This document shows positions 34,108 through 45,808 of a stretch of DNA of 64,000 nucleotides, one piece after another; the first letter of the stretch is position 1, and the number at the start of each line of letters is the position of its first letter. The stretch comes from Austropuccinia psidii. Lineage: Eukaryota; Basidiomycota; Pucciniomycetes; Pucciniales; Sphaerophragmiaceae. Both the position numbers and the translations under genes were made by a program. The notes beneath the pieces were generated by a model that saw nothing but the letters and a program-made list of their open reading frames with translations, ran no database searches and was not told where the DNA came from. The stretch lies in contig JALGQZ010000002.1 in assembly GCA_023105745.1 (NCBI GenBank), forward strand, positions 78,323,785-78,387,784, read 5' to 3'.

Positions 34108-34869
34108 TGTCACAGTGGTTCTTTGAAGTGAAGAGGACCTGGCACTCAGTAAACTGGGACTCACTTATGGAGGGCTCAGGATATGGTAAGAAAGAAATAC
34201 AATTAAGAGTGGTGAAATATGAATTATTAATAAAAGAAATATAGAAAAGCAGCAAAAAAAGAAATAATAGTAAATAATAAAAGAGTCAGCCATAAACAAG
34301 TCCAAGTCCACTGTTTCAACCTGTTGGAATGAAAATAGAAGGGTTAATAAGGATATGGCCACCCAACTCATACTGTACAGGCAAAGAAAGAAAATGCAAA
34401 GACTAACTTAATATTGAATAAATATAATACCCAAAATAAGGATAATAATATTCATTAAATAATAAATAAACTAAATTAATTAACTGGGGGAAAGTCCCCA
34501 GGGGGGAGAAAGAGGGGCTGGTATATGTGAGAATCACCAGCCCTGATCCAGTGAGAGAATTTTCATGAGAGGATTGAATGATTGAATTGAGTCTGGCCAA
34601 TACAGGTACTGTACAGCTGTACAGAGCCTGTAAAAGAGGTGTGGTGGACTTCAGTGATCATACAGTTTCATAATGGTGTATCCAAACTGTATTGGGTGAA
34701 TCCAACCTGTACAGATGTTGACAGGCTGTATTGAAGTACCAAGCTGTATCATTTTTAGCAAGGAAGATTCCTGAAACTGGATGCTGATGCAAATAGTGGA
34801 TCTGCTGATTTGAGGTGTTTGAGTGGGTGTGGTAGTGAATACCCTTACCCCTGGTGAGTGGTTGTTACA
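34108..34869 (-). repeat. R6 3' LTR (family A, short form, 762 bp)
   Basis: Read on the - strand it starts TGTAACAACCACTCACC and ends ACTGTGACA. It includes the CTGGGG/CCCCAG hairpin next to TTAATTAATTTAG, a CTGTACAG cluster, and CCAACAGGTTGAAACAGTG. Confidence 0.92.
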
Positions 34870-35710
34870 GTATCCCCCTCTTGAGACTGGTGGGCTCCTG
34901 AACACCATAATACCGTGCCACCTTTGAGTGGAATCTCAATATCCCCACATTTTTTTCAAAACATTTCTTTTTAATTTTTGTTTCCTCTTGACCATTATCC
35001 TGAAAATCCTTTCCAATTCTTCCCTGTCAAATGAACTTGATTCCCCCCTTCTTTCAATTTTTGAGTAAGTATTCCACTTCAAAATATGCTTCTTTTCTTC
35101 TGATTCAATAAATCTTTTGTCCTTGGGTTGTATCCCAAAATTATGGCCACTGAGCTCTTGTGCTCAAAAAATGATGCCAAATGATTATATGAATGTATAC
35201 TCATTTTTCAAGGCCCAATTGAAAATGCCTTGAAATAAAGTCTTCAAGGGGTCTTATCCTCATTGGCCTTGAAAATGCCTCCATTTGCCTTCCCATAGTA
35301 TTCTGGGCCTTGGCCCTTCCTATGGTTATTCTTGATGAATTTTGGTTTTATGGCCCTTTTGGCCTTTTTTGGGTTTTGGGTGATTTTATTGAGATTTTTG
35401 ATATATGGCCATTTCTGGCCATTTTGGTCTTTTGGGGTCCTATGGTCCATGGGCCGTGGACCATATGCCGCGGTCCGTGGGGGCTATTGGATGCCCCCTG
35501 GGCCCAATTTTGCTGGGGACCCAGGGATTCCATGGGGCCAAAAAATGGCCCATGGTCCAAACTCTCACCTACATGGCCTGGAACCCTTGAGGGGGTCCAG
35601 GACCATCAAGATCCTGGCCTTCCCAAGGCTGCAGAGAAGGCCCTGGGTGATGAATTAAGCCCCAAAGGGGTCTTGAATCCCGACCTTAAAGGCTTTGAGG
35701 GGGGTTATAA
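34870..35710. other. R6 polypurine tract and GC-richer region upstream of the antisense gene
   Basis: Next to the LTR the - strand reads CTCAAGAGGGGGATAC, the polypurine tract. From about 35165 to 35705 the sequence is G/C-rich with many GGCC and CCATGG words and a CCGCGG site near 35470. It corresponds to R1 4698-5243 plus 15387-15659. It lies upstream of the antisense gene and may contain its promoter. A + strand open frame with PPGPNFAGDPGIPWGQ parallels the R1 frame. Confidence 0.55.
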
Positions 35711-37036
35711 ATGAGTTATGGCCCCATTTCCTCAAGGTCAATCTTTTTTTTTGATTTGGAGTGGACTGATTCTGATGTCTTTAATCTTCTGCTTGCATAT
35801 TCTTTAGTTATGAGTTCCAAAATGACTGAACTCACTGAATCTTCTCCTTCTGCACCACCACCATCTGTTCTTTATGCTTCTGGCGTCTTCAGTCAATTGT
35901 CTTCACCCTCCATGGCTTCTTCTGGTCACTTTGATCCCTCCCAAATCTATGACGGATACAGAGCAGTTGAGATTCTTGATACTACCTGTACTGAATGTTT
36001 GGCCAAGGGTAAGTATTGTTTTCAACACTACAATCCCCAATATTCAAAGTGCCATTATTGCTTCAGTGGAAATAAGCCATGTTGTTGTACCTGGGTGCCA
36101 TCTTCTAACATCAGGAGGTATTTATGGAGTAGAAAAGATGTGCTTTTTGGGAAAGAGTCCCCAGTCCCTGAGGGACCTACTCCTGATGGAACTTTGGGAT
36201 TTTCTCAATGTGAGTGATTTTCATATCTTGATTGAAATTGGTACTAATATTTTGATGTAGTGACTGGTTCCAGGCAGAGGGATGTGCCAAGGTGGACTAA
36301 TGTTGGAGGCCCAATTCCAGTTGGTGGTTGGCCAATATATTCCAGATCAGAAGTCCGAATATCCAGGATCAATACTGAAGGGGCAGTGAAAAGAATAAGA
36401 AGGATTGCTGATTCCCCAACTGATCCAGATGCTGAAGGTAGTGATTAGTTGGATGGTGAAAAAATTGAAGTTGTTCCTCATTTGGTTTGCCATCAATCCA
36501 GGAATTTCTCTGCGCAGCCTCTTTTCAACAGATCTCAAAGCCAAGGGATTCCAAGTATTCCCAGAACCTTCCAACCAGTGCTTGCTTCCATTCCTACTAC
36601 AATTCCTCCTTCTTCACCAAGTACTTCCCATGCCACGCCTGCCTTGAATCCAGAAGTAAGACCATCACCAAGCCATCAACCAAGGATCTCACCCATAACC
36701 ACCTCCCAACAACTCCAACCTGTGGCAAGTTCTAGTAGAAGAAGGGATGGTTTGTCTCCTTTGCCTTTTCCTGCCGCTCTAGTTTTTCAAGGAAGAGATT
36801 GTTGGCCTATCCAAATTACCAGAGAAGATCCCAATGCGGCGAGTGAAAACCAAGAAGCTATGGCCAGAGTATTCAGGAGGGTTGATAGGAATAGCAGGGA
36901 GGTGATTATGTATGCAAATGACAGAACTATTCCAGGTACTGCTTCAGAAGAGATGGCTGCAGAATTTTCCTAGTATGAAGATGAATTGATAAATAATTTT
37001 CAGGGAACCTTTGATGATTTAGGTAGAGATAACTAG
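35711..37036 (+). pseudogene. R6 antisense gene: Zn2Cys6-like cluster protein, two exons, two stops
   Basis: Transcribed opposite to R6 gag-pol. Exon 1 is 35711-36209 (ATG at 35711; an internal ATG at 35822 opens MTELTESSPSAPPPS and may be the true start). The intron is 36210-36260 and exon 2 is 36261-37036. Spliced length is divisible by three (424 codons plus stop from the first ATG). Residues 93, 96, 103, 114, 117 and 124 are Cys with spacing CX2CX6CX10CX2CX6C, the pattern of fungal binuclear zinc clusters. A Pro/Ser-rich middle follows, then a conserved C-terminal part (FRRVDRNSREVIMYANDR). Stops at 36446-36448 and 36971-36973 (the latter in place of a Trp codon, inferred from R1) make this copy broken. 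The family is unnamed to me. DNA binding is inferred from the cysteine spacing alone. Confidence 0.75.
36210..36260 (+). other. Intron of the R6 antisense gene (51 bp)
   Basis: GTGAGT donor, GGTACTAAT branch-like site and a TAG acceptor. Removal joins TCTCAAT to TGACTGGT and keeps the frame (SQLTGSR). R1 has the same intron at 4158-4207 with GTGAGT and CAG. Confidence 0.75.
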
Positions 37037-37736
37037 TTTCCTTATTGTTGTTTGTGTTTAGTTTGACTTCTATCCCCATTCTTATAAATACTAAAAAAAT
37101 GAAGAAAAATAAATGGAACATCCCAATACATGACCTGGGAGGGGATGCTGCTGCTTACAAGAAATAAAAGAAAACAAAATTATACAAGTAAATAAAAGAA
37201 ATAAAATGAGAGAAAAAGAGATAAAAGAAATTCCTGATGGTTAGTCCTTCTTGTAGTGAGTTTCTTGATTTTTGGCCAAGAATTGTCTGAAAAATGAATG
37301 ACAAGCATTTGATTCTCACAGAGTGGACAAGGTAATGTTTTACAAGAAGTAGAAGCCTCAGGGATGCATACCAGGAGTTGGAACTTACTTTCATAACTCC
37401 CACTCCCCACCAAGCACCATACAACTGAAATAAATTGCCATAACTGCCTTGAAGTAATTAATATCTTGAATTATGATGATTGGCATAAATTGAAATAATG
37501 ATAAAGAAAAAAGAAAATGAAAAGAAAGAAAGAAACATTTGGCCATATCTTGATAAGGTCCAAATGGAGGGTATTGATGTTGCATGCTTCCTGAACCTGT
37601 CCAAAGAATTGACAAGTGCTCACAAAGTGGCTAAGGTGATGCTTACAACAACATATGGTTAGAATACCCCCTTAAAGGTGCATTCCAGGAGAGGAACTTA
37701 CTTTAATATCTTCTTCTCCCCACAAAGCACCATAAA
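37037..37736 (-). other. R6 3' untranslated region with intron-like units
   Basis: Reversed counterpart of 2641-3370. Donor-like ACTTAC (rc GTAAGT) sites occur near 37387 and 37700 next to rc copies of the GTGCTTGGTGGGG unit (about 37405-37425 and 37715-37735). No gene on the - strand. Confidence 0.6.
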
Positions 37737-38734
37737 TCAAACTCTTGAGGTATTTGGCCCAGGCCTTTCTGGATACAATGAATGGAAATCCTTGACAAGG
37801 TCTGGTGAGTTGGTAACGTTGGAAGTTTTTTCCCAAGTGGTTCTTTCTGCGTCTTTAATGAATCCTTTCCACTCTACAAGATACCATAATTTACCCCTCT
37901 TGAGTTTTGAGTCCAGAACCTGAGACACTTCCCATTCCTCTTGCTCCTCCACTAAGACTGATGGTGGTGGCAATTAATGTCAATTTGGGATAGTTGAATG
38001 CTTCACTGGTTCTAATAAGGACACATGGAATACAGGGTGAACTGACTTACATTGCTGAGGCAACTTGAGGTGATATGCATGGCTACCAATCTTCTTCAGA
38101 ACTTCAAAAGGTCCCAACCCTCTTTCTGATAATTTCTTGGTGGGTCTTGTTGTCTTGATGCTCTTGGAAGCCAGCCATACTTTGTCCCCAGGTTGTAAAT
38201 CAGCTGTAATTGCTCTATTTCTATCTGCATACTTCTTGAATCTACTTATTGCTGACTCTAATTCTTCTTTGAAAACTTTCTCTTGCCTGGGTGGTAAGTG
38301 ATAGTGAAGTGAAATTCAGAAAGAAACTCAGCCCAACGGGCCTGAAAACAAGTAAGAACTTTGGAAGACATAAAATACTGCAGGGAAGAGTGGTCTGTCA
38401 AGACCTCAAAAGAATTTGAAAGAGAGAGAAGAAATTCTCTCCAGTGCTTGAGAGCCCAAACCATGCCAAGGAGTTCCTTGTCATGTATCTCATAGTTTAG
38501 CTCAGCTGGGAGAGGCTTGCGACTATAAAATGCAATGTGATGCTTTCCTGAGTCATTCACCTGGCTCAGTACAGCAACCAAGGCATAATCAGAACCGTCA
38601 GTCTCTACAATAGTAGGTAGAGAAAGATTGAAATGAGATAAGATAGGAGCAGTGCTGAAAGCTTCTTTGAGTAATTGAAACTGGCTAAGAGCTTCCTCAA
38701 TGAAGATTAAGGGAGAATCTTTTTTGAGAAGGGA
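37737..38734 (-). pseudogene. R6 pol, 3' part: RT end, RNase H, integrase end, chromodomain
   Basis: The chromodomain (37973-37737, WYLVEWKGF) and integrase C-terminal part (to about 38285) are preceded directly by RNase H sequence (38581-38285, GAVLSQ-like start, SRKPLPAELNYEIHDKELLG). Compared with R1, about 1.09 kb is missing between the RNase H end (FTITYHPG) and the segment before EELESAI, which removes the integrase zinc finger and catalytic core. From 38581 to 38734 the RT end is broken. R7 begins at 38735 after AGGGA. Confidence 0.88.
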
Positions 38735-40571
38735 TGTATGGTGTGGATACGAAACTTTGATTAAAAATCAAGTACTTTTCCTGTCCTCAAAATTTGTATA
38801 AGGTAAAAATCAATTAAAAATACTAAGAAATATTATTTTTAAGAGAAGACACGCCTATTTTATTGTTTATGACTTTATTAGTATAAAACAATAATATTAT
38901 AAAGATTTATTGTTTTACCAACAATAAAAATATATCCAAAAATACTCTACAAGAGATATTTAAGGCTACAAAAGAAATTTCTTCAAGAGCAATTTCAATT
39001 GAAATTAATTGAGCAAAGAGCTGCAAGCAATTAATTCAAGAACAAAGTCTTTAAAAAGAATATTAAAGAGATAACAACCCAAAAGTGTCCAGAGTGAATT
39101 TTTAAACAAAGTGACAAAATTAACAGTATTGAAAGATGCTTTAGTTCACTTTTGGGGTGGTTCAGGGGTAAAAATGATTATAAGAGTTACAAAAAATTAT
39201 TGGAATGATTTTTTCACATGGTTAAAAGGTTTAAAGTGATTTAAAAAAATGTGATTTGAATCTTTTATTGATTGGTTCAACAGTGTTTAAAGTAATTATA
39301 AAAGGAAAAGATTCTAACATGAAGAGAAAAGTGGGGCAAAGAAGACATTCTTTTATAGCCATCACTTTTCTTACTCCAAAAGTAGAATTTAATCTTGTCA
39401 GTCGTGAAAAACAGTCTGACAACATAAAAGCCAATTATGGCATCAGTGAACCCTGGTTTAGACCAAAAAAGGGCTGGCTTAAGCCATTTTTTGATCTCTT
39501 TAGCCATTTTAGACCCTTAAATCAGCCATTACTATAGCAATACCTGGTCTAGAGTCTTCAAAGCACGTCATAATGTGTGTAAGATGCGTAGAAACCAGTT
39601 GAAACTGTTTTTACTAACAATGCTTTAACTTAAGTGTAGTTTTACCCTCTTGGCAGCAGTTAAAACCCCCCTGGTTGGTATCCAAACCTCATCATCAATT
39701 GAGTCACTGACGCTGTGACTCAATTCCACGCCAAAAGTAATGAACTTTTGCATGGATCTTGACATCCCACACCAGTCAGCAAGGATTTTGGGGGTCTGGC
39801 TCCCCCTTAGAGCTAGAGTTCCTTTTCCCCCCCAATTTTAATCTTTCCAATTTATTTTTTCCTTTAATTCCTCATCATGAATTATACTTATAATTCACAT
39901 ATGTAATTCAATTGAATTTTACAGTACAATACAGTAATAATTAATACCTCATATTTAAATCAGAGTTCACTAATGTAATACATGTGCACATTGTGACATT
40001 TCAATTGAATTCAATTGAAAATACTTCAATTGCTCATAACTTCTAAGCTAAACACAACACCTCAATTTTAAAACGAAAATTGATGGTTAACATCACATGT
40101 GGTGTGAATTAAATTAAAGTTTTGAGGATTTTCAATTTTTCTATTGAAAATACTAAAAACTTAATCTAAGCTTACTTAGAGTTGAGTTACAAAAATTTCA
40201 CTCAGAGGTGACCCCACCTAATTTTTTATGAGGAATCAAATGGTGAAATAAATTTTACATGTTTATTTATTGGATAAGAAGTTATAATATATTTTATATA
40301 AGTTTTTACCAAAAATATCTTGATTTCATAAATTTTATTAAAAATTCATTTTTACTTAACTTTTACAAGTAAAAATGAATTTTCATAACTTTAAATTTTA
40401 TTGTAATTTTATTTTTAAATTATAATTAAATTTTGATTTTTAGATATAAATTTGTATTTATGCTTCATTCTTTTATTTTTACAATATAAATAAACTTATT
40501 TTATTTATATTTGTATCTTAATTTATCATTTGTGGTCTTTTGGGTATATAAAAATACCTCTAAGGCTCACA
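38735..40571 (-). repeat. R7 3' LTR (family C, 1837 bp)
   Basis: On the - strand starts TGTGAGCC. On the + strand it begins TGTATGGTGTGGATACGAAAC. It holds a paired AATTGAGTCAC / GTGACTCAATT inverted repeat (39697-39725), a CAATTGAATTCAATTG palindrome near 40005 and CACATGTGGTG near 40096. It contains about 350-370 bp (about 39000-39355) missing from the 5' LTR. Confidence 0.88.
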
Positions 40572-40589
40572 TTCCCTCCCCCTAAAAAA

Positions 40590-43500
40590 ATATTATTACT
40601 TTGTAATATTATTATTTATAGTGTGCCTGAACCTTCTGAGAAGCTTAGTAGCTTCAGGTATGTCTTTTTCTGGCAACCATTCATCTTCACAAGCTGGGTC
40701 ACTGTACCTAACAAGGTATTCCCTTACTTTTTTAGTTCTTAATTCCCTTTCTTTAAGAACTTAGGTTATATTCTTAATATCAGATGTCTCAATAGGAGGT
40801 ATAACTTGGGGAACTTTATTCCTCAAGGGGAACTTTTTAGAATCACTAGATCTATATGGCTTTATCAAGATCACTGGAAATGTAGGATGCTTATTACTAA
40901 GTTCTTCAGATAGTTCTACTTCAACAGAATTTTCTCCATGGAGGGCCTTAATAACAAAAGGTCCTGCAAAGGAGTTCTCCAGATTTTTACATCCTTTGAT
41001 GTTATTGAAGTTAGTGGTGGATACAAGAACTAAGTCCCCCACTCTGAAATCTGACGTTGCATGTGATTTATCCCATTTGTCCTGAGCATATGCAAAAGAG
41101 TCCTCCATGTACCTTACTGCATGCTTTCTAGCTTTGTCTAGCATTCCTTTGAAGCTTGGAGCTGTGGGATGTATTTCAATCAAGTCTTTCCTCAAGGAAT
41201 CTTGTGGTGATTTGGGGTTCCATCCTTTTTCTAGGATAGCAGGAGTTTGATTGGTACTGGTATGGATTGATGTTTTATATGCTAATTCTAGTGCTGGTAA
41301 CAGAGTACACCAATCATGGGTGAATCAATCACAATCTTTGAATTCAAGGCCATATGCACAAAATCTTCTTACTATGTCCTCTAAAGTTTGGATGATCCTT
41401 TCAGCCAGACCATCAGTTTTTGGGTGGTAGGCTGTAGAGAAAGACAGCTTAGTGCCAAATAATTGGTGAAGATTTGCCCATCGTGCTGAAGTGAGTTTGG
41501 CATCCCTATCACTAATGATATTTGTAAATATGCCAGTCCATGACACTACTCTATTCCATATCAGAAGAGCTGTATCCATGGCTGTATCATCCTTGTGGCA
41601 TGGTAAAAAAATTGGAGTTTTACTGAATCTGTCCACAATCACTAGGCAAGCATTATGACTTCTGTCACCTCCTGGTGGTAGGCCAGTTACCCAATCCATA
41701 TGGACAATTTCCCAAGGTCTGCTTGGTTCTTGGATTTTTATCATATTTCCAAGTCTCTGGCCAGTGAATGTATTGGCGTTTTGACATCTGTCACAGGTTT
41801 TGCAATACTCTGCAACATCATTCTGCCACATTGGCCACCATATACAGTTTTTCACTTTTTCTCTAGTTCTGTCTTCAGATAAATGTCCTGAGAAGGGGCT
41901 GTCATGGCATTCTTTCAGTACAAGATTGATTAATGACCTGTCCACAACTGTCATGACATATGTGTGCTTAGTTCTGTGGTAAATTATACCATCCAGTAGG
42001 TGAAATCTTCCTTCATCATAAGATTTCTTCCATACTTCATTCAAGGCATGTATGAGAGAGCTGTCTTTAAAGTCCTTGTTAATTAATTTGCATAAGATGC
42101 TACAATTCTTATCTTCAGTGTAACTGTGTCTCACCTCTCCAAAGAATGTGGTGTTTAAGTCTGTAACACTTATTCCTTCTATTGGGATCTGTGGTGAAGC
42201 TTCTTCTGGAACATAAGAAGGATTATCAATATTTTTTGGTAATGGCCATCTGCTCAGTCCATCTGCATTCTTATGAATATTCCCATCCTTATTAACAATA
42301 GTCATATTTCCTCTGTATTCTTGTATGGCTATTTGCCATCTGAGCATATGTCTGTTGGGTGTTTTCATGTGTAAAAGTGATTTGACAGCTGTACCATCTG
42401 TTATCACCTCAAAAACACATCCCTCCCAGAAGTACTTCAATTTTTTCAAGGCCCAGACAAGGCATAGACATTCCATTCGACTTGCTCGATATCTGGCTTC
42501 AGTTGGTTTGATTTTCCTGGATATGAAACATATGGGTCCTTCCACAGGTTTATCATTTATGATCTGAACTTGGTGAAGTGCAGCACCCAGCCCATCCCCT
42601 GATGCATCAATATACAATTTGAATGGCAATTTAAAGTCTGACATCAGTAATAGTGGAGCAGTGGTCAAGGCTTCTCTTAGAGACTCAAAAGCTTTGACTC
42701 TGTCAATGGTAATTTCAAAAACTGTGTCTTTGTCACACAATTTATAAAGTGGTCTTTCTATGGATGCAAAATCATTAATGTGTTGCCTGTAATATCCTGC
42801 AAATCCTAAGAATTACTAAATTTTGTTTTTGTTCTGAGGCATGGGTTTTAGCAATACTGTTGCAACTTTGTTTTTGTCAATTCCAAGCGACAAACCAGAT
42901 ACAACATGTCCTAGTGCCTTAAGTTCTTTAAATCCAAAACTGAATTTCTTCAAGGATATTTTCATGTTTACTGATTGAAGTTTTGTCAAAGCTCTGGAAA
43001 ATCTGTACATGTGCTCTTCCCAAGTCTTGGAACAGACAATAATGCCATCAATGTAAATGATTAACCATCCCTCTGAAAGTTCTTCAGGGAAGATTTCATT
43101 CATCATTCTTTGGAAGTGTGAAGGTGCATTTTTGATACCAAAGGGCATCCTTAAGTATTCATACACTCCACAATGAATAATAGTTCTCAAGTATTTTCTT
43201 GCTCTTGGTGTAACCACATTTTGATGGAATCCTTTAATGGCATCCATAGTGGTTATATACACTGCTTGAGATATTGGAGTAAGGGCAATTTGGATTCTTG
43301 GTATTGGGTATCTGTCTGGAACAGTGTAAGTGTTCAGAGCTCTAAAGTACCCAGCCATTCTAGATTTTCCATTATGCCATGCCACTATGACTGGTGTAGT
43401 TATTTCTACTTCTTCATTGTGGCCTACTTTCATTATTACACCAAGGTCCAGAAGTTCTTTGATATGAATTTCTAGAGCTTCTCTTGATTTTCAACTTGCT

Positions 43501-43898
43501 GGATATGCAGGTCTTCTTAAGAGTGGTGGATAAGGTCTCTCCATGTTAAGAATGATGTCACCTTCATGACCAATAATTTCCCCTATGGGTTCTTTATCTG
43601 AAGCAAATGCTTCTTTATGGTTATATAAAAGACTAGAGAGTTCATTTTCTTGTGAATTAGTCGGATGAAGGCTTATTTCAGCTTCATTTAACTGTTCAGA
43701 CTTGAATTTCTCTAACTCTAATTTTACTGGTGATACTTTGTTCAATGTAATTTGTCTTTTAAATGGTAAAAAGGCAAATTTTTGGTGCTTATTGTCTCCA
43801 ATAGTAAAGTATCTGTCTTTTTTGTTATGTAAATCTATCCCATACATGATTAAATAGTCATTTCCCAATATAAAATGGGTACTAAAGCAGTTTTCCAT
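40590..43898 (-). pseudogene. R7 pol: RT, RNase H, integrase, divergent chromodomain
   Basis: The RT part (43898-42816) has FGIKNAPSHFQRMM and YIDG at 43044-43055, where the family motif is YIDD, so a catalytic Asp is lost. Stops lie at about 43491, 42816-42821, 41325 and 40761. RNase H starts at [15 protein letters not shown] (about 42605). The integrase shows [44 protein letters not shown] and [11 protein letters not shown]. The last part (REYLVRYSD, DEWLPEKDIPEA, 40760-40600) matches the chromo-like ends of R2 and R3. From 42740 to 40761 the frame is the same with one stop. Confidence 0.92.
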
Positions 43899-43907
43899 AA
43901 CAAAAGA

Positions 43908-44270
43908 TCAAACTGTGATTCTTAAATTCCCATTAATGTGTGGGAATATTACATTGGTCTCAAAAATTCCCAATGCTTTCTTTGGATTACTTGCACTATT
44001 GAATTTTATACCATAAATCGGTAACAATTGGTCTTCAAACTTTGGTACACAAGTCTTAAGAAAAGATTTTCCAACACAAGAGCAGACAGCTCCTGGGTCA
44101 AGCAAAAGCTTTGTGGGCTTGTTGTCAATCACCACTTCTGCTATACAGGAGTTACCAGCTGTATAACCTTTCCCTCTGTTTGGTTTGGTTTTCATGAGTT
44201 GTGCATCTTGAACTTTTGATAAATCAAGTTGACCATTGCTCAATTGTGGCAAGTGGGAATAAGATTCCAT
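43908..44270 (-). pseudogene. R7 protease region
   Basis: Shows KLLLDPGAVCSCVGKSFL aligned with R2 MIIDTGASCSIV, so the second active-site residue is Pro. A stop at 43908 separates it from the RT part (43898). Upstream it continues from gag in the same frame region. An aspartic protease with DPG is not expected to work. Confidence 0.8.
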
Positions 44271-44294
44271 GATGTCAAAAGTGGAATTGATATT

Positions 44295-45743
44295 TTATAT
44301 ATATTTTGAAGATTCAGAAAATATGGATGACTTATCATCTGAATTGTCTTCAATTATGTCATCTTTTTCAACATTGGGTTCCTTTTCAATATAAGTTTCA
44401 TTGATTTCCCCCCTTTTTGGACATGTATTGGCTAAATGGGTGGTGCTTTGGCAAATATGGCACTTTCTGACTGTATCTGCAGATTTATACTTATTATTAG
44501 AATTTGCTTTGGGGTTTTTGTCCACAGAATCTTTCCAAGGTGTGTTAAAACTTGTTTTGAGATTCATACTACTAGAACCAATTTTGGTTCTGGTGGTTGC
44601 TTCTTCTAATATATTGATAATATCCTCTGCTGAAGATTGTTCAGTAGTCCTGCTTTTGACAGCATGCCCTAAGTCACCTCCAAATTGTCTCAGAATCTTT
44701 CTATGGATCATAAATTCTGACATGTCAGGATATAATGCTGTTAATCTGTCTTTTTGTTGGCAAAACCATGGTAAAGCTTTGTCTTGATCAGCATTAAATT
44801 TGGCAGATTCAAAGGCTGTTTCCACTCCAAACCTCCAAGCATCATTGGCCCATTTGTTGATAATTTGGGTTTTCCACCAAGTCCAACTTTGGTGTCCATG
44901 TGCTTGTCTCAATTTGATATACCATCTGTTAGCTGATTTGGTAACTAAGGTGTTAAACCTGGCTTTTACCAATCTGTCTGGTAGTTCAAAGTCTTCTTTG
45001 ATCATTTCAATACCTCTGATGAATTCCATATGGTCATACTTTCCTTCACCACTGATGTGAGGCCATTCCTTAAGTTTTGGAACTTCTTTCAAGAGTGCTT
45101 GGCCCATTGTTGGTTCCAAGTTATGAAAAGAAGTAGAAAATTCATTTTTTAATTGAGAATTTTCAATATCCAATACTTGTGTATTGGGAATCCCTGTACC
45201 CTCATTTTGATTCAGAGGTGTGGACATTCTTGGTAAGGTGTTTAGTAGTTGTTCAATATCATTCATTTTACTATTGTTACACCTTTGTGAATTTCTTAAT
45301 TCATGTTTTAAGCTTTGTATAGAGGTTATTACATTCTTTTTAGAATCATCCTCTTTATATGTCAGCTCATTCCATAATTCTGTTGATTTAGTATTATCAG
45401 ATATAACTTCATTTAGCTTTATTGTTAATTTTGATATTTCCTCTTTTGAGGTATCAAAACACTTTTTCAAGGCAATTATATGTGTCTTTACTTCATTAAA
45501 TGATTTTGAAATATCATCAAGAGCTTTCTTATTATCTTCTTTGATATTATTTATTGCTTGTTGAATTCTTGTTTCAATTATATCATCAATATTGAATTTA
45601 GAATATTTGTCTGTCAATTCCTTAATAATGGCAGATTGTTCATTTATCTTATTGCCAAAAGAATTATCATTATTGGAAGTTTTAATTGTTCTTAAAACGT
45701 TTTCAAAACATTGAAGTGTTTCATTGATTTGGCTCAGACTCAA
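44295..45743 (-). pseudogene. R7 gag
   Basis: The N-terminal ~170 residues are Lys/Glu/Asn-rich with coiled-coil character. The capsid-like part (from WPHISGEGKYDHMEFIRG to LTALYPDMSEFM) matches R2 (WPKFSGIGEYDHMEIIDY). A CCHC knuckle, CHICQSTTHLANTC, lies at about 44425-44465. No ATG opens the long frame (it runs open from a TTG-like position at 45743), so the true start may lie upstream or be lost. A stop near 44295 separates it from the protease. Confidence 0.88.
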
Positions 45744-45808
45744 GTTATGTGTTTAAAGATTGTCACAAATTGATGCATTTTTATCAGAAAGATGACTTTT
45801 TACGTCAG

